Shown: positions 44,379-53,696 of the stretch, piece after piece
Layout: every line of letters starts with the position of its first letter
Numbering within the stretch: position 1 is the first letter of the stretch
Source: Mycobacterium sp. OTB74
GTDB taxonomy: Bacteria > Actinomycetota > Actinomycetes > Mycobacteriales > Mycobacteriaceae
Direction: 5' to 3'
Assembly: GCF_029892685.1 (NCBI RefSeq)
Contig: NZ_JARXVD010000019.1
Span: 62,001 to 126,000, forward strand
DNA length: 64,000 nt
Notes under the pieces: model-generated
The model's database searches: none
The model's input: only the letters and a program-made list of their open reading frames with translations
What the model was told of the DNA's origin: nothing
Translations under genes and position numbers: made by a program

Positions 44379-47063
44379 GTGACTGCCAGCGATACCCCTG
44401 ATCCCGCCGCCATGAATTCGGCCGATAGCCTACCCAAGTCGTGGGATCCGAGCGCGGTAGAAGCCGACATGTACCAGGGCTGGGTCGATGCGGGGTACTT
44501 CACCGCTGACCCGACCAGCGACAAGCCGCCGTACTCCATCGTGCTGCCGCCGCCGAACGTGACGGGTAGCCTGCACATGGGCCACGCCCTCGACCACACC
44601 CTGATGGACGCGTTGACACGGCGCAAGCGCATGCAGGGCTACGAGGTGCTGTGGCTGCCCGGCTTGGACCATGCCGGCATCGCCACCCAGACGGTGGTTG
44701 AGAAACAACTCGCCGTCGACGGCAAGACCAAAGAGGACTTCGGCCGCGAACTGTTCGTCGACAAGGTGTGGGACTGGAAGCACGAGTCTGGCGGAACCAT
44801 CGGCGGCCAGATGCGCCGTCTCGGTGACGGCGTGGACTGGAGCCGTGACAGGTTCACCATGGATGACGGCCTGTCCCGTGCGGTGCGGACCATCTTCAAA
44901 CGGCTCTTCGACGCCGGTCTGATCTATCAGGCCGAGCGGCTGGTCAACTGGTCGCCGGTGCTGGAGACCGCGATCAGCGATCTCGAGGTCAAATACGAGG
45001 ACGTCGAGGGCGAGTTGGTCTCGTTCCGCTACGGCTCCATGAACGACGGCGAGCCCCACATCATCGTGGCCACCACGCGCGTCGAGACCATGCTCGGCGA
45101 CACCGCGATCGCGGTGCATCCCGACGACGACCGTTACCGCCACCTGGTCGGCACGACGCTGCCGCACCCGTTCGTCGACCACGGGATGGTGATCGTCGCC
45201 GACACTCACGTCGACCCCGAATTCGGCACGGGCGCCGTCAAAGTCACCCCCGCGCACGACCCGAACGACTTCGAGATCGGCCTGCGTCACAACCTGCCGA
45301 TGCCGACAATCCTGGACACCAAGGGCCGGATCGCAGACACCGGAACCCAATTCGACGGCATGGACCGGTTCGAGGCCCGGGTCAAAGTCCGCGAGGCACT
45401 GGCCGAACAGGGCCGGATCGTGGCCGAGAAGCGTCCGTACCTGCACAGCGTCGGACACTCCGAGCGCAGTGGTGAGTCCATCGAACCACGGCTTTCGCTG
45501 CAGTGGTGGGTCAAGGTGGAGTCCCTGGCCAAGGCTGCAGGCGATGCAGTTCGAGGCGGCGACACCGTGATTCACCCGACCAGCCTGGAGCCGCGATGGT
45601 TCGCCTGGGTCGACGACATGCACGACTGGTGCATCTCGCGTCAGCTGTGGTGGGGTCACCGCATCCCGATCTGGCACGGACCGAACGGTGAAACCGTCTG
45701 CGTCGGCCCGGACGAGGAGCCGCCGGCCGGCTGGCAACAGGACCCCGATGTGCTGGACACCTGGTTCTCGTCGGCGCTGTGGCCGTTCTCGACCATGGGT
45801 TGGCCGGACCGTACCCCGGAGCTGGAAAAGTTCTATCCGACAACGGTTCTGGTCACCGGCTACGACATCCTGTTCTTTTGGGTGGCCCGGATGATGATGT
45901 TCGGCACCTTCGTCGGTGGCGATGAGACCATCACGCTTGACGGTGCGCGCGAATCGCAGGTGCCGTTTAAAAACGTGTTCCTGCACGGCCTGATTCGCGA
46001 CGAGTTCGGCCGCAAGATGAGCAAGTCCAAGGGCAACGGCATCGACCCGCTGGACTGGGTGGAGTCCTTCGGCGCCGATGCGCTGCGGTTCACCCTGGCG
46101 CGAGGCGCCAGCCCGGGCGGCGACCTGTCCATCGGTGAGGACCATGCCCGGGCGTCCCGCAACTTCGCTACAAAGCTTTTCAACGCAACGCGATTCGCGT
46201 TGATGAACGGTGCGGCTCCCGCGGCGCTGCCGGCGTCGGCCGAATTGACCGACGCCGACCGCTGGATACTGGGCCGCCTGGAAGAGGTGCGCGGCGAGGT
46301 AGACGCCGCGCTGGACCGTTATGAGTTCAGCCGGTCCTGCGAGGCGCTGTACCACTTCGCTTGGGACGAGTTCTGTGACTGGTACGTCGAACTTGCCAAA
46401 GCTCAACTGTTCGAAGGCGGTTCGCGAGGCGAGCACACCAAGGCCGTGCTGGCGGCGGTGCTCGACGCGCTGCTCAAGCTGCTGCATCCGGTGATGCCAT
46501 TCGTCACCGAGGCGTTGTGGAAGTCCTTGACCGGCGGCGAGTCGGTGGTCATCGCGGATTGGCCGGCACCGTCGGGCATCGAGCTCGATCAGGTTGCCGC
46601 GCAACGCATCAACGACATGCAGAAGCTGATCACCGAGGTGCGCCGATTCCGCAGCGACCAGGGCCTCAACGACCGGCAGAAGGTTCCCGCCCGGCTGGTG
46701 GGCATCAGTGAAGCCGACCTGGACGCTCAGGTTGCGGCGGTGACCTCGCTGGCCTGGCTCACCGAACCGGCCGACGGCTTCAATCCGTCTGCGGCAGTTG
46801 AGGTCCGGCTTTCGCAGGGCACTGTCCTGGTCGAGGTGGACACTTCCGGCACGGTCGACGTGGCCGCCGAAAGGCGTCGCTTGGAGAAGGATCTGGCCGC
46901 CGCGCAGAAGGAACTCGCCCAGACCGCAGGTAAATTGGGCAATGAGGCGTTCCTGGCCAAGGCTCCTGACGACGTGGTCGCCAAGATTCGGGGCCGTCAG
47001 CAGCTGGCCACCGATGAGGTCGACCGGATCACCGCACGACTGGCGGGCCTGCCGTCCGCATGA
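44379..47063 (+). CDS. valS: valyl-tRNA synthetase
   Basis: An 894-aa class I aminoacyl-tRNA synthetase that charges tRNA-Val and edits misactivated threonine. The HIGH motif appears as PPPNVTGSLHMGHAL near residue 55, the CP1 editing domain occupies the middle (VATTRVETMLGDTAIAVHP, AHDPNDFEIG), and KMSKS is GRKMSKSKGNGIDP near 545. The C-terminal ValRS coiled-coil (AAERRRLEKDLAAAQKELAQTAGKL) is complete. A GTG start with no ribosome site fits the leaderless promoter. It is coupled to folC by ATGA. Confidence 0.97.
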   Translation: MTASDTPDPAAMNSADSLPKSWDPSAVEADMYQGWVDAGYFTADPTSDKPPYSIVLPPPNVTGSLHMGHALDHTLMDALTRRKRMQGYEVLWLPGLDHAGIATQTVVEKQLAVDGKTKEDFGRELFVDKVWDWKHESGGTIGGQMRRLGDGVDWSRDRFTMDDGLSRAVRTIFKRLFDAGLIYQAERLVNWSPVLETAISDLEVKYEDVEGELVSFRYGSMNDGEPHIIVATTRVETMLGDTAIAVHPDDDRYRHLVGTTLPHPFVDHGMVIVADTHVDPEFGTGAVKVTPAHDPNDFEIGLRHNLPMPTILDTKGRIADTGTQFDGMDRFEARVKVREALAEQGRIVAEKRPYLHSVGHSERSGESIEPRLSLQWWVKVESLAKAAGDAVRGGDTVIHPTSLEPRWFAWVDDMHDWCISRQLWWGHRIPIWHGPNGETVCVGPDEEPPAGWQQDPDVLDTWFSSALWPFSTMGWPDRTPELEKFYPTTVLVTGYDILFFWVARMMMFGTFVGGDETITLDGARESQVPFKNVFLHGLIRDEFGRKMSKSKGNGIDPLDWVESFGADALRFTLARGASPGGDLSIGEDHARASRNFATKLFNATRFALMNGAAPAALPASAELTDADRWILGRLEEVRGEVDAALDRYEFSRSCEALYHFAWDEFCDWYVELAKAQLFEGGSRGEHTKAVLAAVLDALLKLLHPVMPFVTEALWKSLTGGESVVIADWPAPSGIELDQVAAQRINDMQKLITEVRRFRSDQGLNDRQKVPARLVGISEADLDAQVAAVTSLAWLTEPADGFNPSAAVEVRLSQGTVLVEVDTSGTVDVAAERRRLEKDLAAAQKELAQTAGKLGNEAFLAKAPDDVVAKIRGRQQLATDEVDRITARLAGLPSA

Positions 47064-48496
47064 GCGCGCCCACGCCCGACGAGATCGCGGAGTTGCTGCA
47101 GGTCGAGTACCTGCTGGATCAGCGCTGGCCGGAAACCAAGATCGAGCCCAGCACCGTGCGAATCGTCGCGCTGCTGGAGATGCTCGGGTCGCCGCAGCGT
47201 GGCTACCCGAGCATTCATGTGGCCGGTACCAACGGCAAGACTTCGGTGACCCGGATGATCGACGCGCTGCTGACGGCGTTCTCCCGGCGCACGGGCCGAA
47301 CCACCAGCCCGCACCTGCAGGCTGCCACCGAGCGCATCGCCATCGACGGAAAGCCCATCAGCCCAGCGCAATACGTGGCCACCTACACCGAGATCGAGCC
47401 CTTCGTGGAGATCGTCGACCGGCAGTCCGAGGCGGGCGAGCTGGGCAAGCCGGGTCCCAAGATGAGCAAGTTCGAGGTCCTCACCGCCATGGCCTTCGCG
47501 GCGTTCGCCGACGCGCCGGTGGACGTAGCGGTCATCGAAACCGGCCTGGGTGGACGTTGGGACGCCACCAATGTGGTCGACGCTCCGGTTGCCGTCATCA
47601 CCCCGATCGGCTTGGACCACACTGACTTTCTAGGCGAGACCATCGCGGAGATCGCGGGGGAGAAGGCCGGCATCATTGCCCGTCAGGAACCCGATCTGGT
47701 GCCGGCCGGCACCGACCCGAGCACTGTTGCGGTGATCGGTCGTCAACCTGCCGAGGCCATGGAAGTACTGATGGCGCAAGCAGTTACCGCGGACGCTGCG
47801 GTGGCCCGCGAGGACGCGGAGTTCGCCGTGCGCGGTAGGCAGATCGCGGTCGGGGGACAAGTACTGGAACTGCAGGGCCTGGGTGGGGTGTATACCGACA
47901 TCTTCCTGCCGCTGCACGGTGAGCATCAGGCGCACAACGCGGTGCTGGCGCTGGCAGCGGTGGAGGCCTTCTTCGGTGCCGGCGCGGACCGGCAGCTCGA
48001 CGTCGACACTGTGCGGGCCGGCTTTGCGTCGGTGACAAACCCCGGGCGTCTGGAACGGATGCGCAGCGCCCCAACGGTTTTCATCGACGCCGCGCACAAC
48101 CCGGCCGGCGCTGCGGCGCTCGCCGACGCACTGGAATCCGAGTTCGAGTTCAGGTTCCTCGTCGGCGTCATCTCGGTGATGGCAGACAAGGACGTGGTCG
48201 GCATTCTCGCCGCGCTGGAACCGGCATTTGATTTGGTGGTAGTGACGCACAACGGCTCGCCTCGCGCCATGGACATCGAAACTTTGGCATCCCTGGCACA
48301 GGATCGCTTTGGCCCGGAACGGGTGATCACGGCCGCCACACTGCCCGACGCGATTGAAGCCGCCACCGCGCTGGTCGAAGAGTCCGGCAATGAATACGGC
48401 TCCAGCGATGGCTTATCCGGCGCCGGCATGGTGATCACCGGTTCGGTGGTTACCGCGGGTGCGGCCCGCACCCTGTTCGGAAAGGACCCGGCATGA
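47060..48496 (+). CDS. folC: folylpolyglutamate synthase/dihydrofolate synthase
   Basis: A 478-aa Mur-ligase-family enzyme that adds glutamate to dihydropteroate and extends polyglutamate tails on folates. The ATP-binding loop is HVAGTNGKTSVTRMI near residue 60, followed by SPHLQAATERI, IETGLGGRWDATNV and the C-terminal domain with NPGRLERM and FIDAAHNPAGAAALADAL. The ATG overlaps the valS stop (ATGA) and its own end overlaps the DUF4233 gene, so valS-folC-DUF4233 are one translationally coupled unit, as in Rv2448c-Rv2446c. Confidence 0.96.
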   Translation: MSAPTPDEIAELLQVEYLLDQRWPETKIEPSTVRIVALLEMLGSPQRGYPSIHVAGTNGKTSVTRMIDALLTAFSRRTGRTTSPHLQAATERIAIDGKPISPAQYVATYTEIEPFVEIVDRQSEAGELGKPGPKMSKFEVLTAMAFAAFADAPVDVAVIETGLGGRWDATNVVDAPVAVITPIGLDHTDFLGETIAEIAGEKAGIIARQEPDLVPAGTDPSTVAVIGRQPAEAMEVLMAQAVTADAAVAREDAEFAVRGRQIAVGGQVLELQGLGGVYTDIFLPLHGEHQAHNAVLALAAVEAFFGAGADRQLDVDTVRAGFASVTNPGRLERMRSAPTVFIDAAHNPAGAAALADALESEFEFRFLVGVISVMADKDVVGILAALEPAFDLVVVTHNGSPRAMDIETLASLAQDRFGPERVITAATLPDAIEAATALVEESGNEYGSSDGLSGAGMVITGSVVTAGAARTLFGKDPA

Positions 48497-48897
48497 GCGC
48501 CCCCGCGGAGCCAACAGATCCGCAGCCGCCAGACCCCTGGAAGAGCTTCCGCGGCGTGATGGCCGGCACCCTGATCCTGGAAGCCATCGTGGTGCTGCTG
48601 GCGCTGCCGGTGGTGTCGGTGTTCCACGGTGGTCTGACACCGCTGAGCAGTGGCTTCCTGATCGGCATGGCGGTCGTACTGATTCTGATGTCCGGGATGC
48701 AGGGCCGGTCGTGGGCGCTCGGCGCCAACGTCGGGCTTCAGGTGGTGCTGATCGCTGGGGCCTTGATCGACGTGACCATCGGCATCGTCGGGGTCATTTT
48801 CCTGGTGGTCTGGCTGTTGATCCTCTACCTGCGGACCGAGGTCAAGTGCCGCCAGGACCGTGGACTGCTGCCGGGGCAACAACGGGAATCGGACTGA
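48493..48897 (+). CDS. DUF4233 integral membrane protein (Rv2446c type)
   Basis: A 134-aa membrane protein. A Pro-rich cytosolic start (SAPAEPTDPQPPDPWKSFRG) precedes about four hydrophobic helices: GTLILEAIVVLLALPVVSVF, GFLIGMAVVLILMSGM, ALGANVGLQVVLIAGALID and GIVGVIFLVVWLLILYL. The tail is short and charged. The family is found next to folC across actinobacteria, but its role is not known. ATG overlaps the folC stop (ATGA). Confidence 0.85.
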   Translation: MSAPAEPTDPQPPDPWKSFRGVMAGTLILEAIVVLLALPVVSVFHGGLTPLSSGFLIGMAVVLILMSGMQGRSWALGANVGLQVVLIAGALIDVTIGIVGVIFLVVWLLILYLRTEVKCRQDRGLLPGQQRESD

Positions 48898-48928
48898 CCG
48901 GACACGCCGGTTGTGCCACGATCGGGCG

Positions 48929-49588
48929 GTGATCCTGCGTTGGTTGTGGTCAGTGTCCAGCGTCCTGATGTGCGTGGTGGTCGCGACCATCGGGCCGTCG
49001 CCGGGTGTGGTTCGCGCTGATGATTGCGCTGATGTCGAACTGGTCTTCGCCCGTGGCACCGCCGAACCGCCGGGTCTCGGACGCGTCGGTCAGGCACTGG
49101 CTGGTGAGCTGGCGCCGCGACTCGGTGGCCGCACCATGACCACCTATGGGGTGAACTATCCGGCCAGCATCAACTTCCTGACCACTGCCGACGGTGCCAA
49201 CGACGCGACCGCGCACATCGCGGCCACCGCGGCGCAATGCCCGGGCACCAGGATCGTTCTGGGCGGCTTCTCGCAGGGGGCCGCGGTTGTGGCCATGCTC
49301 GCCGGCGTCAACCCACTGGGCGACACCGTCGGCAACCTCGGGTCGGCGCCGCCGTTGCCGCCCGATCTGGCCGCTCGGGTCAATGCCGTTGCGGTGTTCG
49401 GCGGTCCGTCCGCACGGTTCGGGACCCCGCTCTCAACCACGGGACTGTTCGCCGGACGCACGATCGATCTGTGCGCTGCCGGTGACCCGATCTGCGAACC
49501 CGGCGGCCGCAGCCGAGCAGCGCACAACGGATACGAATTCGCCCCGTTCCCCGGCCAGGCAGCCGGTTTCATCGCCGGTTTGGTGTAA
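48929..49588 (+). CDS. secreted cutinase-family esterase
   Basis: A 219-aa exported serine esterase. The signal peptide (VILRWLWSVSSVLMCVVVATIGPSPGVVRA) ends before DDCADVELVFARGTAEPPGLGRVG, the standard start of mature mycobacterial cutinase-like proteins. The catalytic residues are Ser in GGFSQGAAVV, Asp in CAAGDPICEPGG and His in AHNGYEF; four Cys suggest two disulfides. Relatives act on lipid or polyester-type esters. GTG 48929 has CACGAT at -12 to -7, compatible with a leaderless start. It is inserted between the DUF4233 gene and ndk, which are adjacent in M. tuberculosis. Confidence 0.9.
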   Translation: MILRWLWSVSSVLMCVVVATIGPSPGVVRADDCADVELVFARGTAEPPGLGRVGQALAGELAPRLGGRTMTTYGVNYPASINFLTTADGANDATAHIAATAAQCPGTRIVLGGFSQGAAVVAMLAGVNPLGDTVGNLGSAPPLPPDLAARVNAVAVFGGPSARFGTPLSTTGLFAGRTIDLCAAGDPICEPGGRSRAAHNGYEFAPFPGQAAGFIAGLV

Positions 49589-49595
49589 CTGCTTC

Positions 49596-49648
49596 GCGAT
49601 TTGTGCACGAAAACCCGCGCTCAGCGCGGAAAATCGTGCACAAATCGC
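49596..49648. repeat. nested perfect inverted repeat between cutinase gene and ndk
   Basis: A 15-bp outer stem (GCGATTTGTGCACGA / TCGTGCACAAATCGC) encloses a 7-bp inner stem (CCGCGCT / AGCGCGG) with A-rich joints. It begins 7 bp after the cutinase stop and could be its terminator, but its size and symmetry suggest a dispersed palindromic element. No second copy exists in the window. Confidence 0.7.
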
Positions 49649-49681
49649 TGGATTTGGTTACCGGCCGGTACGCTGTCCGCC

Positions 49682-50092
49682 GTGACTGAGCGGACCCTGG
49701 TTTTGATCAAGCCCGACGGCGTCAAGCGACACCTGATCGGCGAAATTATCGGCCGGATCGAGCGCAAGGGCCTGACCCTCGCTGCTCTCGAGCTGAAGAA
49801 CGTCAGCGTCGAGCTGGCCACCAAGCATTACGCCGAGCACGAGGGCAAGCCCTTCTTCGGTGACCTGCTGGAATTCATCACTTCCGGCCCGGTCGTGGCC
49901 GCCATCGTCGAGGGCCCGCGCGCCATTGCCGCGTTTCGGCAGATCGCCGGCGGCACCGACCCGGTTGAGAAGGCCGCCACCGGCACCATCCGCGGTGACC
50001 TGGCCCTGGTGACCCAGGACAACCTGGTCCACGGCTCCGATTCGCCCGAGTCTGCGGCCCGCGAAATCGCTCTGTGGTTTCCCGCTAGCTGA
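49682..50092 (+). CDS. ndk: nucleoside diphosphate kinase
   Basis: A 136-aa enzyme that transfers the terminal phosphate between NTPs and NDPs. The sequence begins TERTLVLIKPDGVKRHLIGEII. The catalytic His is His117 in QDNLVHGSDSPESAAREI, with Ser and Glu in place. Length equals that of M. tuberculosis NdkA. GTG 49682 is preceded by TACGCT ending 7 nt upstream, suggesting a very short or absent leader. Its stop codon lies inside the first of two TAGCTGAGCTAC repeats. Confidence 0.96.
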   Translation: MTERTLVLIKPDGVKRHLIGEIIGRIERKGLTLAALELKNVSVELATKHYAEHEGKPFFGDLLEFITSGPVVAAIVEGPRAIAAFRQIAGGTDPVEKAATGTIRGDLALVTQDNLVHGSDSPESAAREIALWFPAS

Positions 50093-50122
50093 GCTACCAA
50101 TGGGACCCCGTAGCTGAGCTAC
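50086..50122. repeat. paired TAGCTGAGCTAC repeats
   Basis: Two identical 12-bp copies (50086-50097 and 50111-50122) start 25 bp apart. Each is near-palindromic (TAGCT-G-AGCTA), and the first contains the ndk stop. They may form a hairpin pair or a protein-binding site. Confidence 0.55.
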
Positions 50123-50410
50123 TGGCGGCACCTCGTCGGAGATTGGCCGACGATGTGGGATACTGGCATACGGGTGACCTGCTTCATACCAGGAGCGGGT
50201 ACCCGGATGAAGACTTAGACGAGCGCGACCACCCGGATTTTTCCGGGTGCGGCGCCGACCGTCCAGCCATCATTCAGCCAGGCGCCGAGGGCTCCCCGTG
50301 GGCCGCTAGGTGCGAGACCATAACAAGCTCGGGAGAAGTTCCCCGGGCCAATAGCGGAAGCCCTCGCGTGGCCGCGTCGTACGACGCGCCCGGGGGCTTG
50401 AGGAGAATAC
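50123..50410 (+). promoter_or_regulatory. rne upstream/leader region
   Basis: No gene is seen. It should hold the rne promoter and a long 5' leader, as known for mycobacterial rne. Just before the ribosome site is a perfect 14-bp palindrome, GCGTCGTACGACGC (50374-50387), inside a GC-rich stretch. AT-richer GGGATACTGGCATACGGG near 50156 is a possible promoter, but I cannot fix the -10. Confidence 0.4.
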
Positions 50411-53400
50411 GTGGCCGACGATGCCAACTACGAAGCCCAATCCGAAAATGCGAACCGCTTGGCGGAGTTGCCCGACCGGCTGAGGATTTTCTCGCTGGCC
50501 CGGATACTCGGGACCACCAACAAGAAAATCACCGAAGCGCTGGCCGGAGTCGACGGCAGACCTCGGAACCCTGCTTCCACGGTGACCCGCGCAGAAGCCG
50601 AGCAGGTTCGCGAACTGCTGGGTCTGGGGGCAACCGAAGCCGCCGCAGCGCAGCCTGAAGCGCCAGAGTCGGCGATGGCCGAGGTGGCCGCAGTCGAGGT
50701 CGTTGAGGTGGTCGCAGTCGAGGACCCCGCATCTGAAGCTGAGGCAGCTGAAGCCGAGGCACCTGCTGCCGAGACACCCGAAACCGGGCCGCTCGAAGCT
50801 GAGGCGCCAGAAGCTCAGGAACCCGAAACTGAGGAGCTCGACGCCGAGGCCGCTGTCGATGGTGACGAGCCCGAATCCCGCCTGATGCTGGAGCCGGCGC
50901 CGGTCCAGCGGGTCGCCGCCGAGCCCGCCGACTACCTGCCACTGTTCGTGGCACCACAGCCGGTGACGTTCCAGCCGCGAAATGAAGCCGACGACGAAGC
51001 TGACGACGAGGGCGCCGACGAGGCGACCGAGGATGGCGATGACGACAGCGAGCGGCCGGCAAACCGTCGCCGCCGGCGCGGTCGTCGTGGCCGTGGCCGC
51101 GGACGCGGGGAACAGAGCCCTGAGGACGCCGCCGAAGCCGACGGAGAGGCTCCGGAGGCAGCCGCTGAGGCAGCCGAGGACGCTGAGGACGAGGCCGAAT
51201 CTGACGAGGATGCCGGCGACGACGCTACGGGCGAAGGTGGCAACCGTCGGCGCCGTCGCCGTCGTCGGCGCAAGTCCGGAGGTGAAGCCGATGGCGACGC
51301 CGGCTCGCCCGATGACCCGCCGAACACCGTCGTGCACGAGCGGGCGCCACGCGCCAAGTCCGACAACAACGAAATCCAGGGGATCAGCGGTTCGACACGG
51401 CTCGAGGCCAAGCGTCAGCGCCGTCGTGACGGCCGTGATGCCGGCCGCCGGCGCCCGCCGATCCTGAGCGAGGCTGAATTCCTCGCCCGCCGCGAGGCTG
51501 TCGAGCGCGTCATGGTGGTGCGCGACAAGATCCGCACTGAACCGCCGCACGAAGGCGCCCGCTACACCCAGATCGCCGTGCTGGAAGACGGCGTGGTGGT
51601 CGAGCACTTCGTCACCTCGGCCGCGTCGGCGAGCTTGGTCGGCAACATCTACCTGGGCATCGTGCAGAACGTGCTGCCGTCGATGGAGGCGGCATTCGTC
51701 GACATCGGCCGCGGTCGCAACGGCGTGCTGTACGCCGGTGAGGTCAACTGGGAGGCCGCCGGCCTCGGTGGCGCCAACCGCAAGATCGAGCAGGCTCTCA
51801 AGCCCGGCGACTACGTCGTCGTGCAGGTCAGCAAGGACCCGATCGGGCACAAGGGCGCCCGGCTCACCACGCAGGTCTCGCTGGCCGGTCGTTACCTGGT
51901 CTACGTGCCGGGAGCCTCGTCGACCGGTATCAGCCGCAAGCTGCCCGACACCGAGCGTCAGCGCCTCAAGGAAATCCTCAAAGAGGTCGTGCCGTCCGAT
52001 GCCGGCGTGATCATCCGCACCGCCTCCGAAGGTGTCAAGGAAGAGGACATCCGCTCCGACGTCAACCGGCTGCAGGAGCGGTGGACCGAGATCGAGACCA
52101 CTGCTGCCGAAACCAAGGCCAAGGCCGCGGGTGCCGCGGTGGCGCTGTACGAGGAGCCCGACGTCCTGGTGAAGGTCATCCGCGACCTGTTCAACGAGGA
52201 CTTCTCCAAGCTGGTGGTCTCCGGTGACGATGCCTGGAACACCATCCACGGCTATGTCAACTCCGTTGCGCCGGAACTGCTTTCGCGTATTTCTCAGTAC
52301 GAGCCGGTGGGCGGCTCGACCGGACCGGATGTGTTCTCGGTGTACCGCATCGACGAGCAACTGGCCAAGGCCATGGACCGCAAGGTCTGGCTGCCGTCGG
52401 GCGGCACCCTGGTGATCGACCGGACCGAGGCCATGACCGTCGTCGACGTCAACACCGGCAAGTTCACCGGGTCGGGCGGCAATCTGGAACAGACCGTCAC
52501 CCGCAACAACCTGGAGGCGGCCGAGGAGATCGTGCGCCAGCTGCGGCTGCGTGACATCGGCGGCATCGTGGTCATCGACTTCATCGACATGGTGCTGGAG
52601 TCCAACCGCGACCTGGTGCTGCGCCGACTGACCGAGGCGCTGGCCAGGGACCGTACCCGTCACCAGGTGTCCGAGGTGACCTCGCTGGGCCTGGTGCAGC
52701 TGACCCGCAAACGCCTGGGTACCGGTCTGATCGAGGCGTTCTCGACCACCTGCACCCATTGCGCCGGCCGCGGCATCGTGCTGCACGGCGACCCGGTCGA
52801 CACCGCCTCGGCTGCGGGTCGCAAGGCCGAACCGAGCGGCGGCAACAACGCCAGCGGTGGCCGACGCAGCAAGCGTGGCAAGAAGGCCACGGCCGCGGTC
52901 AAGGCCGAAGAACAGCCGGTCGCGAAGGTGCCGTCGCACCCGGCCGGTGAGCATCCGATGTTCAAGGCGATGGCTGCGGCCAACGGCAAGCACGAGCACG
53001 ACCACGAGCACGACGACGTCCTGGACGACGACACTCTCGGCGACGATGAATCGGCCGACGACGAGACCCTGGTCTCTGAGGTCGACACCGACGAGGTCGA
53101 CACAGATCAGGGCGACGAATTCGATGACGAAGACCTCGATGATTCGGATGTCGAAGATGACGAGTCCGACGACGAGGACGACTCCGACGAGGACGAAGAC
53201 GAGGACGAGGACGAGGACGACGCGGGAGACGAACTCGAAGTCGAACTCGATGAGGACTTCGAGGACGCCGACGAGGACTCAGACGACGACCTCGATGATG
53301 AGGACGACGAGGACGATGAGCCTGACGAGGACGATGAGCCTGACGAGGACGATGAGCCTGACGAGGACGATGAGCCTGGTGAGGACGATGAGCCTGGTGA

Positions 53401-53512
53401 GGACGATGAGCCGGAGGTTCTAGAGCCGGAACCTGTCGTAGCGCCGGCTCCTGCCGGCCGTCAGCGCCGTCGTGCCGCAGCCCGTCCGGCCGGCCCACCG
53501 GCTGCCGGCTGA
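50411..53512 (+). CDS. rne: ribonuclease E/G
   Basis: A 1033-aa endoribonuclease central to rRNA processing and mRNA decay. The catalytic core spans about residues 360-790: S1-like segment (LVGNIYLGIVQNVLPSMEAAFVDIGRGRNGVLY), DNase-I-like domain with VVDVNTGKFTG and VVIDFIDM (Mg2+ Asp residues), and the zinc-link CxxC in TTCTHCAGRG. As in other actinobacteria, long disordered arms flank it. The N-terminal 350 residues have acidic stretches and RRRRRGRRGRGRGRG-type RNA-binding patches. The C-terminal arm is extremely acidic and includes six tandem hexapeptides. GTG 50411 is preceded by GAGGAG. Confidence 0.96.
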   Translation: MADDANYEAQSENANRLAELPDRLRIFSLARILGTTNKKITEALAGVDGRPRNPASTVTRAEAEQVRELLGLGATEAAAAQPEAPESAMAEVAAVEVVEVVAVEDPASEAEAAEAEAPAAETPETGPLEAEAPEAQEPETEELDAEAAVDGDEPESRLMLEPAPVQRVAAEPADYLPLFVAPQPVTFQPRNEADDEADDEGADEATEDGDDDSERPANRRRRRGRRGRGRGRGEQSPEDAAEADGEAPEAAAEAAEDAEDEAESDEDAGDDATGEGGNRRRRRRRRRKSGGEADGDAGSPDDPPNTVVHERAPRAKSDNNEIQGISGSTRLEAKRQRRRDGRDAGRRRPPILSEAEFLARREAVERVMVVRDKIRTEPPHEGARYTQIAVLEDGVVVEHFVTSAASASLVGNIYLGIVQNVLPSMEAAFVDIGRGRNGVLYAGEVNWEAAGLGGANRKIEQALKPGDYVVVQVSKDPIGHKGARLTTQVSLAGRYLVYVPGASSTGISRKLPDTERQRLKEILKEVVPSDAGVIIRTASEGVKEEDIRSDVNRLQERWTEIETTAAETKAKAAGAAVALYEEPDVLVKVIRDLFNEDFSKLVVSGDDAWNTIHGYVNSVAPELLSRISQYEPVGGSTGPDVFSVYRIDEQLAKAMDRKVWLPSGGTLVIDRTEAMTVVDVNTGKFTGSGGNLEQTVTRNNLEAAEEIVRQLRLRDIGGIVVIDFIDMVLESNRDLVLRRLTEALARDRTRHQVSEVTSLGLVQLTRKRLGTGLIEAFSTTCTHCAGRGIVLHGDPVDTASAAGRKAEPSGGNNASGGRRSKRGKKATAAVKAEEQPVAKVPSHPAGEHPMFKAMAAANGKHEHDHEHDDVLDDDTLGDDESADDETLVSEVDTDEVDTDQGDEFDDEDLDDSDVEDDESDDEDDSDEDEDEDEDEDDAGDELEVELDEDFEDADEDSDDDLDDEDDEDDEPDEDDEPDEDDEPDEDDEPGEDDEPGEDDEPEVLEPEPVVAPAPAGRQRRRAAARPAGPPAAG
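53306..53413 (+). repeat. 18-bp tandem repeat within rne
   Basis: Six in-frame 18-bp units: four identical GACGAGGACGATGAGCCT, then two starting GGTGAGG. They encode DEDDEP x4 and GEDDEP x2, about residues 966-1001. Near-identity at DNA level points to recent slippage or expansion. Confidence 0.9.
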
Positions 53513-53533
53513 GGTGGTAGGCCGGTCGCCGGT

Positions 53534-53563
53534 TTGACCCTCGATTAACTGGTCACGTACCCT
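53534..53563 (+). promoter_or_regulatory. putative SigA-type promoter of rplU-rpmA
   Basis: TTGACC and TACCCT are separated by 18 nt. The spacer and -10 overlap an inverted repeat (AACTGGT / ACCAGTT, 53548-53571). This leaves a leader of about 125 nt before rplU. Confidence 0.5.
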
Positions 53564-53696
53564 TAACCAGTTGTCGTCTGGCCGACACCGGCGACGGCGA
53601 GGATGCCTTGCGGCCCTCGCACCATGACCCGCGCACGCAGCCCCCGGGTGGCGCGCGCCCCGCAGTAGACGAACGAAGAACAGAGGAACACCAACG

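Noticed and set aside
44430..46604. Long minus-strand open frame of 724 codons
   Set aside because: Entirely antisense to valS; a GC-skew shadow.
50306..53011. Minus-strand open frame of 901 codons
   Set aside because: Antisense to rne; repetitive composition mirrors the acidic/basic rne arms.
53306..53413. CRISPR-like array
   Set aside because: Units are contiguous 18-bp repeats without spacers and in frame within rne.
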